Source: an uncultured Novosphingobium sp.
GTDB taxonomy: Bacteria; Pseudomonadota; Alphaproteobacteria; Sphingomonadales; Sphingomonadaceae
Length of the DNA: 11,441 bases
Direction of reading: 5' to 3'
NCBI GenBank assembly: GCA_937860195.1
Contig: CALMBN010000132.1
Span: 1 to 11,441 of the forward strand
The notes beneath the pieces are model-generated. The model saw only the letters and a list, made by a program, of their open reading frames with translations, was not told the DNA's origin and made no database searches. This document shows, piece by piece, positions 1-6,158 of the stretch. The position numbers and the translations under genes are program-made. Position 1 is the stretch's first letter, and each line of letters begins with the position of its first letter.

Positions 1-54
1 AACCCTCGACCCCAACCTTGGCAAGGTTGTGCTCTACCCCTGAGCTACGCCCGC
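1..54 (-). tRNA. tRNA-Gly (GCC), 3' part cut off by the window edge
   Basis: Read on the minus strand from position 54, the sequence gives a normal acceptor 5' strand (GCGGGCG), a D-arm with GCTC/GAGC, an anticodon arm with CAACC/GGTTG around the loop TTGCCAA, a variable region and the start of the T-arm (GAGGGTT). The anticodon GCC (complement at 20-22) decodes glycine GGC/GGU codons. The last roughly 20 bases, which complete the T-arm and acceptor stem, lie outside the window. The gene points away from cnoX. No intron is visible in the part seen. Confidence 0.93.
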
Positions 55-120
55 TCGAACGTTTGCGGCCCTGCGCAGCAAGCACGGCGGGCCGGGGAGA
101 GGCGCGCGGTTAGCATCGCC

Positions 121-143
121 CTTTGTCCTTGCCAAGGATAAAG
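121..143. repeat. Short inverted repeat upstream of cnoX
   Basis: CTTTGTCCTT and AAGGATAAAG flank a GCC triplet, forming a 10-base-pair stem with one G-T/U position. It lies between the divergent tRNA-Gly and cnoX, in a 180-base gap that otherwise shows no gene. No T-run follows on either strand, so it is not a standard terminator. It could be a protein-binding site or chance. Its core CCTTGCCAAGG is identical to the core of the neighbouring tRNA-Gly anticodon arm. Confidence 0.4.
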
Positions 144-235
144 TTGCCGTCTGCCTTCAAGCGCCGATTATCCCTTCACAAATGGACACAAAGGCCCACA
201 TTGGCGCGGCAAGGGCACATAACGGAGTTGAACGC

Positions 236-1138
236 GTGGCAAGCATGGGGCTGAACCTGGAAGAACAGAAAGCGGTCGACAAGTTCCGCAAGGACGTTGT
301 CGAGCCTTCGATGACCAGCCTCGTCATCCTCGACTTCTGGGCCGAATGGTGCGGGCCGTGCAAGGCGCTGACCCCGGTGCTGGAAAAAGTTGCAGCCGAC
401 TATGCCGACAAGGGCGTGGTGCTGGCCAAGGTCAATGTCGATGAGGACACGTTCATCGCCGGGCAGTTCCAGATCAAGTCGATTCCTACGGTCTATGCGC
501 TGTTTCAGGGCCAGCCGGTGGCTGATTTGACCCAGGCACGCAGCGAAACGCAGTTGAAGGCGATGCTCGATCAATTGTTGGAGAAGCTGCCCATCCAGCC
601 GGGCGGTGCCGCGGCGCAAGATATCGTGCCGATGCTGGCGCTGGGCGAGGAAGCGCTGGCTGCGGGGGACGGCGAACGGGCCGGGTCGATCTTTTCCCAG
701 ATTGCCGAGATCGCGCCTGAGAGCGGCGCGGCGCTGGGCGGGCTGGTGCGGGCGATGATCCTGCTGGGCGAAACAGGCGAGGCCGAGACTGTGCTGGCCT
801 CGCTCCCGCCGGAAATGGCGAACGATCCCGAGGTCAGCCGCGCTCGGGCAGCGTTGGAATTGGCGAAAAACAAGCCGGAGGACGACCAGTTGGCTGCGCT
901 GCAGGCCGGGGCAACTGCGGACAACCCCGAAGGCCAGCTGGCCTATGCCGAAGCCGCCTTTGCCGCAGGAGACCGCGATGCCGCAGCTGAAACCCTGCTC
1001 GGGATGATCGCCGCCGATCGCGAATGGAGCGAAGGCGCGGCGAAGGCCAAGCTGCTGCAGATTTTCGAAGCGGTTGGCCTCGAAGATCCATGGGTCGCCG
1101 CACAGCGCCGCCGCCTGTCACTGATCCTGTTCGGCTAG
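236..1138 (+). CDS. cnoX: Thioredoxin-TPR protein, CnoX/YbbN-type co-chaperone
   Basis: The predicted 300-residue cytoplasmic protein has an N-terminal thioredoxin fold (about residues 10-115) and an alpha-helical TPR-like region (about 130-300). The redox motif WCGPC is at 38-42 and the cis-proline SIPT at 82-85. In this family, CnoX hands unfolded substrates to the GroEL and DnaK systems during oxidative stress. The E. coli protein lacks the CXXC motif, whereas alphaproteobacterial versions keep it, and this one has an intact pair. I chose GTG 236 because GGAG lies 8 bases upstream and the conserved block starts just after it. An in-frame ATG at 182 would add 18 poorly coding residues and has no good ribosome binding site; ATG 245 is also possible. 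The LON-domain gene starts 8 bases downstream, so the two probably form an operon. The family is certain, the CnoX role is inferred. Confidence 0.88.
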   Translation: MASMGLNLEEQKAVDKFRKDVVEPSMTSLVILDFWAEWCGPCKALTPVLEKVAADYADKGVVLAKVNVDEDTFIAGQFQIKSIPTVYALFQGQPVADLTQARSETQLKAMLDQLLEKLPIQPGGAAAQDIVPMLALGEEALAAGDGERAGSIFSQIAEIAPESGAALGGLVRAMILLGETGEAETVLASLPPEMANDPEVSRARAALELAKNKPEDDQLAALQAGATADNPEGQLAYAEAAFAAGDRDAAAETLLGMIAADREWSEGAAKAKLLQIFEAVGLEDPWVAAQRRRLSLILFG

Positions 1139-1146
1139 GCAGGGCC

Positions 1147-1752
1147 GTGCGCATTTCGATATTTCCGCTGCCTGGTGCGATCCTGTTTCCAGGAATGCAG
1201 ATGCCGCTGCACATCTTCGAACCGCGCTATCGTTCGCTGGTCAAGGACGCGCTGGCACGGGACCGGCGGATCGGGATGATCCAGCCACAGCGGGCCGAAG
1301 AGGGCGCCCCGCTTTATACCATCGGCTGTCTTGGCAAGATTGGCGAGGTTGAGGCGCTGGACGATGGCCGGTTCAATCTGGTGCTGCAGGGCGAAGCGAG
1401 GTTCAAACTGATCCGCGAGCTTGATGCCGCGACTCCGTTCCGTCAGATCGAGGCCGAGTTGCTGGACGAGGAGGACTGTCCCGCGCTCTCGCCGGTCGAA
1501 CGCGCCGGCTTTGAGCGCGAAGCACGGCGGTTTGCCGATGCCCAGGGCTATTCGGTCGATTGGGAAGCCGTAACCCGGCTCGATGACGAATCGCTGATCG
1601 ACGGTACCAGTCAGATCGCCCCGTTCGACATAGCCTCAAAGCAGGCCCTGCTCGAAGCATCGGGGTTGGCTGAACGGTGTGAGCTGCTGGTGCAGCTGAT
1701 GCAGTTCTTCGGACGGCGCGACAGCGATGACGGGCGGGTTACGCTCCAGTAA
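1147..1752 (+). CDS. LON-substrate-binding-domain (peptidase S16 N-terminal-like) protein
   Basis: A 201-residue protein opening with ISIFPLPGAILFPGMQMPLH, which is typical of the N-terminal substrate-binding domain of Lon protease. The phrases IFEPRYRSLVKDAL (about 24-37) and GCLGKIGEVEALDDGRFNLV also fit the family. There is no AAA+ ATPase module and no Ser-Lys protease domain, so it is a stand-alone domain protein and not a truncated Lon; such proteins of about 200 residues are common in alphaproteobacteria. GTG 1147 is the likely start: family similarity begins immediately after it, and an AGG lies 7 bases upstream inside the cnoX stop region. It follows cnoX by 8 bases, suggesting co-transcription and a possible protein quality-control link. 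Its 3' end overlaps the convergent marC gene by 14 bases. The biochemical role of stand-alone LON domains is unclear. Confidence 0.87.
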   Translation: MRISIFPLPGAILFPGMQMPLHIFEPRYRSLVKDALARDRRIGMIQPQRAEEGAPLYTIGCLGKIGEVEALDDGRFNLVLQGEARFKLIRELDAATPFRQIEAELLDEEDCPALSPVERAGFEREARRFADAQGYSVDWEAVTRLDDESLIDGTSQIAPFDIASKQALLEASGLAERCELLVQLMQFFGRRDSDDGRVTLQ

Positions 1753-2368
1753 GCACAGCCTTTACCCCGTCGATCACATATTGGGCCGCCAGGGCCGCCA
1801 GCAACACGCCGAGCAGCCGCGTAATTACCGCTTCGACTCGGCTGCCGAGCAGTTTCATCAGCGGCCCGGCTGCGACGAGCGCAGCGAGCGTCAGGATCAG
1901 CACAGCACCCAGTGCCGCAAGGACGATCAGGGTTTGCTCGGTCCCCTCGGCCCGCGCGGTCAGCAGCATGATTGTGGCGATGGATCCGGGGCCGGCAATC
2001 ATCGGCATCGCCATTGGAAAGACTGAGACATCTTCGACTTCCGGCGTGCTCATGATCTTGTCGGCGCGTTCCTCGCGGCGCTGGGTGCGTTTTTCGAACA
2101 CCATGTCGAGTGCAATCACGAACAGCATGATCCCGCCGGCGATGCGAAAGCTGTTGAGCTCGATATGCAATGCGCCAAGCAGTTTTTCGCCAAACAAGGC
2201 GAAGACCAGCAGGATCAGCGCCGCGATAAAGCAGGCGCGCACCGCCATCGAAGTTGCCTGCTTGCTGCTCGCGCCTTTGACCAGGCCGGCATAGATCGGC
2301 GCGCATCCGGGCGGATCGATCACCACAAACAGGGTAACGAAAGCCGAAAGAAACAGATCCCAGATCAC
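1739..2368 (-). CDS. marC: MarC family integral membrane protein
   Basis: A 209-residue hydrophobic protein with about six membrane segments. It matches the MarC (UPF0056) family through the N-terminal FVTLFVVIDPPGCAPIYAGL block, the internal repeat-like ITRLLGVLLAALAAQYVIDG near the C-terminus, and the central MAMPMIAGPGSIATIML motif. The length is usual for the family. MarC was once linked to multiple antibiotic resistance in E. coli, but that role has not held up and the transported substrate is unknown. The start is GTG, whose bases overlap the TGA stop of the preceding NTF2-like gene (GTGA), so translation is probably coupled. It is the last gene of the yggT-folD operon. Its stop lies inside the 3' end of the convergent LON-domain gene. 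Confidence 0.9.
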   Translation of the reverse strand: MIWDLFLSAFVTLFVVIDPPGCAPIYAGLVKGASSKQATSMAVRACFIAALILLVFALFGEKLLGALHIELNSFRIAGGIMLFVIALDMVFEKRTQRREERADKIMSTPEVEDVSVFPMAMPMIAGPGSIATIMLLTARAEGTEQTLIVLAALGAVLILTLAALVAAGPLMKLLGSRVEAVITRLLGVLLAALAAQYVIDGVKAVLTGA

Positions 2369-3069
2369 GGCTTGACGGGGGCTTCGATCTGCATGTCCTG
2401 CACTGTGGCGCGCGCGCCATCAACCTGCATGGTGACTGTGAAGCGGCGCGCGCCATCGGGGGCAACCGCAACGTCCCAGCCGAGCGTTCCATCGAGCGAC
2501 TGGCCGGTCCGGCGCGTGGGATCGAGCGGCGGCAGTTTGCCCGAAAAGTCCCTGATCCTTGGTCCGCGCCGTCCGTTGAAACCGGAGGGGCAATCGGCCA
2601 CTTTGGCGACGATCATCTCGGGAGCGTCCAGCGCCATCGGCAACGGCTCGCCCTGATCGAGCACCCATTTGTATTTGCCGTTCTTCTGGCGCTGCCAGAC
2701 AGTCGTGAAATAACCGGTGGTGCCATCGGGCGCCTGCCAGGCCCCGCGGGTCACCGCAGTGGTCCCGTCGCAACTCGACCAGACCTGGTGCGGCTGCCAT
2801 TTGACCGCCTGCGCGGGGTTGGGCTTGTTCTTCAGGAACGTCTGCGCAAAGGCCATCTGCGGCACGAACATCACCGCATCCTTGGTCGCAGTTTCGCGGA
2901 AGGCGGTCCACTGACCCTTTTTCTGGGCGAGTTGGGCAAAGGCAATCTCTGCCGCAACAACCGCACCGGGGTCGGCAAATCCAGGTCCCTGATTGCGGCG
3001 TTCCTGCGAGAGGACTGGCGAAGCGGCGACAAGCGTGAACGCAAGCCCCCAGAGAATCGTGCGTTTCAT
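2365..3069 (-). CDS. Secreted hypothetical protein, SnoaL/NTF2-like (DUF4440-type) fold
   Basis: A 234-residue protein with a clear Sec signal peptide: MKRT, then a hydrophobic stretch, then a likely cleavage after VLSQ or nearby, so it is probably periplasmic. The segment AAEIAFAQLAQKKGQWTAFR followed by DAVMFVPQ resembles the start of the SnoaL/DUF4440 NTF2-like fold; a central W-rich region (GYFTTVWQRQKNGKYKWVLD) would supply the cone-shaped beta sheet. No catalytic residues can be assigned. ATG 3069 gives a standard signal peptide; an in-frame TTG two codons earlier is less likely. It follows folD by 45 bases and overlaps marC by 4, so it appears to belong to the same transcript. Two cysteines in the mature part (in SSCDG and VADCPSG) could form a disulfide. 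The fold is an inference from pattern; the function is unknown. Confidence 0.75.
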   Translation of the reverse strand: MKRTILWGLAFTLVAASPVLSQERRNQGPGFADPGAVVAAEIAFAQLAQKKGQWTAFRETATKDAVMFVPQMAFAQTFLKNKPNPAQAVKWQPHQVWSSCDGTTAVTRGAWQAPDGTTGYFTTVWQRQKNGKYKWVLDQGEPLPMALDAPEMIVAKVADCPSGFNGRRGPRIRDFSGKLPPLDPTRRTGQSLDGTLGWDVAVAPDGARRFTVTMQVDGARATVQDMQIEAPVKP

Positions 3070-3114
3070 TTGCAACCACTTAGCCCCGCAGCGAGGCCAA
3101 GGCGAGTCGAGTCT

Positions 3115-4011
3115 CTAAATCGCCCCATCGGCCAGCGCGACAGCGGCATTCCGGTGGGCGGCGACCAAGGCATTGCGCAACAGCACAGCGATGGTCATCG
3201 GCCCAACTCCGCCGGGGACCGGGGTGACGGCGGAAGCCACTGCCATCGCTTCGGCAAAGTCGACATCGCCAACCAGCCGCCCTTTGCTCGATCCTTCTTC
3301 AGGCGGCAGGCGGTTGATCCCGACGTCGATCACGGTCGCGCCGGGCTTGATCCAGTTGCCCTTGACCATTTCCGGGCGGCCGACTGCGGCGACGACGATA
3401 TCGGCGCGCTTGACGACTTCGGGCAGGTTCTTGGTCCGGCTGTGCGCGATCGTGACGGTGCAGCTTTCGGCCAGCAGCAATTGCGCCATCGGCTTGCCGA
3501 CCAGGATCGAGCGACCGATCACCACCGCATCGAGGCCGGACAGCGAGCCAAGCCGGTCCTTGAGCAGCATCAGCGAACCCAGCGGCGTGCACGGCACCAG
3601 CCCTGGCAGGCCCAGCACGAGCCGCCCGGTGCTGATCGGGGTCAGGCCGTCGACATCCTTGTCGGGGCTGATCCGCTCAACCACCGCCTGCTCATCAAGG
3701 TGCTTTGGCAACGGCAATTGGACCAGAATCCCGTCGACCAGCGGATCGGCGTTGAGCCGGTCAACCAGGGCCATCAGCGTCGCCTGATCGGTATCGTCGG
3801 GCAGCTTGTGCTCAAAGCTGTTCATCCCGCATTCGAGCGTCGCCTTGCCCTTGCTTGCGACATAGACCCGGCTCGCCGGATCGTCTCCTACCAGCACCAC
3901 GGCAAGGCCGGCCTTGCGCCCGGCGCTCTGCTCGAACGTCGCGGCGAACTCCGCCACGCGGACGCGCAGAGTGGCGGCGAATGCCTTTCCGTCGATAACC
4001 TCTGCACTCAT
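3115..4011 (-). CDS. folD: Bifunctional methylenetetrahydrofolate dehydrogenase / methenyltetrahydrofolate cyclohydrolase FolD
   Basis: The 298-residue FolD interconverts 5,10-methylene-THF, 5,10-methenyl-THF and 10-formyl-THF in the cytoplasm, using NADP+, and feeds purine and formyl-methionine synthesis. The active-site tyrosine and lysine are at Y50 and K54 (SRVYVASK), followed by [11 protein letters not shown] at 92-102, DVDG at 119-122, PCTP at 140-143, the nucleotide-binding GRSILVGKP at 166-174 and [10 protein letters not shown] at 264-273. All family signatures are intact and the length is normal. ATG 4011 begins at the usual MSAEVIDGK; the open frame continues far upstream only because it overlaps yggT in another frame. 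It starts 2 bases after the yggT stop, so the two are co-translated from one operon. The NTF2-like gene follows after 45 bases. Confidence 0.98.
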   Translation of the reverse strand: MSAEVIDGKAFAATLRVRVAEFAATFEQSAGRKAGLAVVLVGDDPASRVYVASKGKATLECGMNSFEHKLPDDTDQATLMALVDRLNADPLVDGILVQLPLPKHLDEQAVVERISPDKDVDGLTPISTGRLVLGLPGLVPCTPLGSLMLLKDRLGSLSGLDAVVIGRSILVGKPMAQLLLAESCTVTIAHSRTKNLPEVVKRADIVVAAVGRPEMVKGNWIKPGATVIDVGINRLPPEEGSSKGRLVGDVDFAEAMAVASAVTPVPGGVGPMTIAVLLRNALVAAHRNAAVALADGAI

Positions 4012-4013
4012 GT

Positions 4014-4301
4014 CTAGCTTCCGATGGCTGCCTGCTGGAGAATACGCTGGAGAATCGACAGGCCGAAAATCAACACCATTGGTGAGAGATCGAGCGGGCG
4101 GGTATCGGGCATGATCCGTTGGATCGGCCGCAGGATCGGATCGAGCAACATGTTGGCGCTGCGATAAATCGCTCCGGCGAACTGGTTGTGCGGGCTCAGC
4201 ACATTGAACGCGAACAGCAGCGACAGCACGAATTGAACGATCACCAGCATGATGATCAGGCTGACCAGCATTCCGATAACTTCGACGGCGGCATAAAGCA
4301 C
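4014..4301 (-). CDS. YggT family membrane protein
   Basis: A 95-residue protein with two hydrophobic blocks, an N-terminal helix ([20 protein letters not shown]) and a C-terminal one ([20 protein letters not shown]), joined by a loop holding the family motif [12 protein letters not shown]. YggT proteins are small inner-membrane proteins; roles in osmotic tolerance and cell-envelope or division processes have been proposed but no mechanism is firm. I chose GTG 4301 because AGAGGAG lies 6 bases upstream and the length then matches the family; an ATG at 4376 would add 25 non-family residues and sits at the predicted transcription start. In many alphaproteobacteria a DUF167 gene follows yggT; here folD follows directly after 2 bases. 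Confidence 0.88.
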   Translation of the reverse strand: MLYAAVEVIGMLVSLIIMLVIVQFVLSLLFAFNVLSPHNQFAGAIYRSANMLLDPILRPIQRIMPDTRPLDLSPMVLIFGLSILQRILQQAAIGS

Positions 4302-4380
4302 AGGCCACTCCTCTTCCAGTTGGCAGGGCGCTGATAGCCGAACAGCGCGCAAAGGAGCAACCGGAGCTTGTTCCATGGAT

Positions 4381-4409
4381 TTAGTATGCGTTGCTTACTA
4401 ATATGGCAA
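4381..4409 (-). promoter_or_regulatory. Predicted yggT-folD promoter covered by a 21-base palindrome (operator-like)
   Basis: On the minus strand TTGCCA (4409-4404, five of six bases of the sigma-70 -35 consensus) is followed after exactly 17 bases by TACTAA (4386-4381, a weak -10). The imperfect palindrome TTAGTAAGC-AAC-GCATACTAA (4401-4381, one mismatched pair) spans most of the spacer and the whole -10. This is the arrangement of a repressor operator for a dimeric regulator of TetR or MarR type. The predicted transcript would have a 5' leader of about 70 bases before GTG 4301. No regulator gene is next to it. The palindrome is directly visible; promoter function is inferred. Confidence 0.45.
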
Positions 4410-4440
4410 GGGCGGCGTGCAGAAACTGGCCTGACTCGTT

Positions 4441-4465
4441 CTTGCCCCCCACCAATGGGGAGAAG
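4441..4465 (-). terminator. Weak hairpin downstream of argB
   Basis: On the minus strand TCCCC and GGGGG flank a six-base loop ATTGGT, with CTT/AAG outside, 25 bases beyond the argB stop. No T-run follows, so this is at best a weak or Rho-assisted terminator. Its position between argB and the yggT promoter is what a transcription stop would need. Confidence 0.28.
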
Positions 4466-4490
4466 AGATCGCTATTTGCACCTCCGGGAA

Positions 4491-5387
4491 TCAGGCCCGG
4501 ATCAGCGTCCCCGCCCCGCGCGCGGTGAACACTTCGATCAGCATCGCGTGCGGCACCCGGCCATCGAGCACGACCGCTGCCTCGCACCCGGCCTCGACCG
4601 CGTGAATGCAGGTTTCCAGCTTGGGGATCATCCCGCCCTGGATTGTGCCATCGGCCTGCAGCCGCTGAATATCTGCCGGAGTAAGATCGGTCAGCAACTG
4701 CTTGTCCTTGTCTAGCACCCCCGCAACATCGGTCAGCAGGAACAACCGTGCCGCACCCAGCGCCGCAGCAATCGCCCCGGCCATGGTATCGGCATTGATG
4801 TTGTAGGTCTCGCCATCAAGGCCCGGCGCGATCGGGGCGATGACCGGGATCATCCCCGCCGCGCTGGCGGTTTCAATGATCGCGGTATCGATGCTGACCG
4901 GCTCGCCCACAAAGCCCAGGTCGATCGCCTGCTCGATGTTCGAATCCGGGTCCTTGGCCGTGCGCCGGACCTTTTGCGCAGTCACCAATCCGCCGTCCTT
5001 GCCTGAAATGCCGAGCGCCTTGCCCCCGGCCCCGGCGATCCAGCCAACCAGTTCCTTGTTGATCGATCCGCACAAAACCATTTCGGCAATCTCGGCAGTG
5101 GCCTTGTCGGTCACCCGCAGGCCGTCGACGAACCGGCTTTCGACACCCAGCTTTTTCAGCATCGCGCCGATTTGCGGGCCGCCGCCGTGGACCACCACCG
5201 GGTTGATCCCGACTGCCTTCAGCAGCACCACATCCTCAGCAAAGTCGCGCGCCAGTTCGGGATCGCCCATCGCGTGGCCGCCATATTTGACCACAAAGGT
5301 CTTTCCCGCATAGCGCTGAAGATAGGGCAGTGCCTCAACCAGCGTTTCGGCCTTGGCGAGCATTGCGGGATCGTGGGTGTGCAGCAT
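4491..5387 (-). CDS. argB: Acetylglutamate kinase ArgB
   Basis: The 298-residue enzyme phosphorylates N-acetyl-L-glutamate with ATP in the second step of the acetylated ornithine/arginine pathway. Visible signatures of the amino acid kinase fold are VVKYGGHAM (K34, G36, G37; phosphate binding), VVHGGGPQI (66-73), the substrate loop DGLRVTD (88-94), NINADT (196-201) and LLTDVAGVL (217-225), with GGMIPK at 251-256 near the C-terminus. The N-terminal helix before the first strand ([20 protein letters not shown]) is the kind found in arginine-sensitive hexameric ArgB proteins, so feedback inhibition by arginine is likely. It starts 21 bases after the stop of the queuosine-precursor transporter gene and is probably co-transcribed with it. 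No other arg gene is in the window, as expected for bacteria with scattered arg genes. Confidence 0.97.
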   Translation of the reverse strand: MLHTHDPAMLAKAETLVEALPYLQRYAGKTFVVKYGGHAMGDPELARDFAEDVVLLKAVGINPVVVHGGGPQIGAMLKKLGVESRFVDGLRVTDKATAEIAEMVLCGSINKELVGWIAGAGGKALGISGKDGGLVTAQKVRRTAKDPDSNIEQAIDLGFVGEPVSIDTAIIETASAAGMIPVIAPIAPGLDGETYNINADTMAGAIAAALGAARLFLLTDVAGVLDKDKQLLTDLTPADIQRLQADGTIQGGMIPKLETCIHAVEAGCEAAVVLDGRVPHAMLIEVFTARGAGTLIRA

Positions 5388-5408
5388 AGTGGGGGGCTTT
5401 AGGGCCTG

Positions 5409-6044
5409 TCAGGCTTCACTGTCCAGTTTGCGACCATAATGCACAACAATCCAGATAATTGCCGGGACCATGATCGCCGAAAGAACCACCTTGGCGATCA
5501 TCTGACCAACCATCAGGTCCATGATCGGACGCACCATGTAAAACGACAGGGTGATGAAGATCAGCGTATCGACAATCTGCGAGAGCGCCGCCGCAATGAA
5601 ACCACGCAGTTTTGCAAACGGCCCGCCGCTGTCCCGTAACCGGTTGAAAATCCAGACGTTGAGCGTCACCGAGGTGCCATAGGAGATGATCCCGGCACCC
5701 ATCATCCGCCAACTTTGTCCCAGAATGGTGGGAAAGGCCTCTTTGGCTGGCTCGTACATCCCCGGATCGGTCGGCAACTGAAGCACAAACAAGGTCATCA
5801 GGATCGCACCGACGAGCGGGATGAACCCATAGCGCACCAATCGGTCAGCCACTTCCTTGCCGTGAAGGTCGGCTATCCCGCTGGATATGCCCACCAGGGT
5901 GAGGAAGGGGAAAATTCCGGCCTCAACCACCAGCGGCCCCAGTGTGACCTGTTTTGCTCCCAGCACTCCAGCGAGTGTCACCATTCCGCCGTAGAACAGT
6001 GAAAACAACAAGAGCGAACGAGCGGTGGCTTGGGGTGTGGTCAT
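5409..6044 (-). CDS. Queuosine precursor transporter (YhhQ/QPTR, VUT family)
   Basis: A 211-residue protein with about six membrane helices, close in length to E. coli YhhQ (221). The hallmark ALSQIVDTLIFITLSF (153-168) and the N-terminal ALxxK-like AGVLGAKQVTLGPLVVEAG place it in the DUF165/VUT family, whose studied member imports preQ0 and preQ1, precursors of the queuosine tRNA modification. FPFLTLVGISSGIADLHGKE also fits the family's conserved second helix region. ATG 6044 is chosen; a GTG two codons upstream (6050) is also possible, and neither has a strong ribosome binding site. It precedes argB by 21 bases and is divergent from a nucleoside transporter. Substrate is inferred from the family. 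Confidence 0.88.
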   Translation of the reverse strand: MTTPQATARSLLLFSLFYGGMVTLAGVLGAKQVTLGPLVVEAGIFPFLTLVGISSGIADLHGKEVADRLVRYGFIPLVGAILMTLFVLQLPTDPGMYEPAKEAFPTILGQSWRMMGAGIISYGTSVTLNVWIFNRLRDSGGPFAKLRGFIAAALSQIVDTLIFITLSFYMVRPIMDLMVGQMIAKVVLSAIMVPAIIWIVVHYGRKLDSEA

Positions 6045-6061
6045 CGGCACGGCTTAGCGAG

Positions 6062-6075
6062 CCTTTGCGCAAAGG
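6062..6075. promoter_or_regulatory. Perfect 14-base palindrome between divergent transporter genes
   Basis: CCTTTGCGCAAAGG reads the same on both strands and lies 18 bases ahead of the queuosine-precursor transporter start and 83 bases ahead of the CNT gene. The whole intergenic stretch (6045-6158) otherwise holds a TTGACT (6097-6102) that could be a -35 box for the CNT gene, but no convincing -10 follows at the right distance. The palindrome is a candidate operator for one or both genes; no regulator can be named. Confidence 0.4.
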
Positions 6076-6158
6076 GAAAGTATGAGCCGGGAGGATTTGA
6101 CTGCATCGTTCAAGCCGTTACCACTCGCCGCAAGACAACACTGGGGACCGCCAAGACC

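Noticed and set aside
1..54. The tRNA gene as an integration (att) site with a mobile element inside the window
   Set aside because: No integrase, no direct repeat of the tRNA 3' end and only core-type genes follow; the tRNA 3' end is outside the window, so it cannot be tested here.
182..235. Upstream ATG start for cnoX
   Set aside because: The extra 18 residues do not match the family and lack a good ribosome binding site, while GTG 236 has GGAG at the right distance.
1611..2492. A 293-codon minus-strand open frame overlapping marC
   Set aside because: It is another frame of the same strand as marC and the NTF2-like gene and encodes Arg/Ser/Pro-rich sequence with no motif.
2788..4017. A 409-codon open frame on the plus strand
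   Set aside because: It lies antisense to folD and the NTF2-like gene, has the R/Q/H/D-rich make-up of GC-rich shadow frames, and no ribosome binding site or family pattern.
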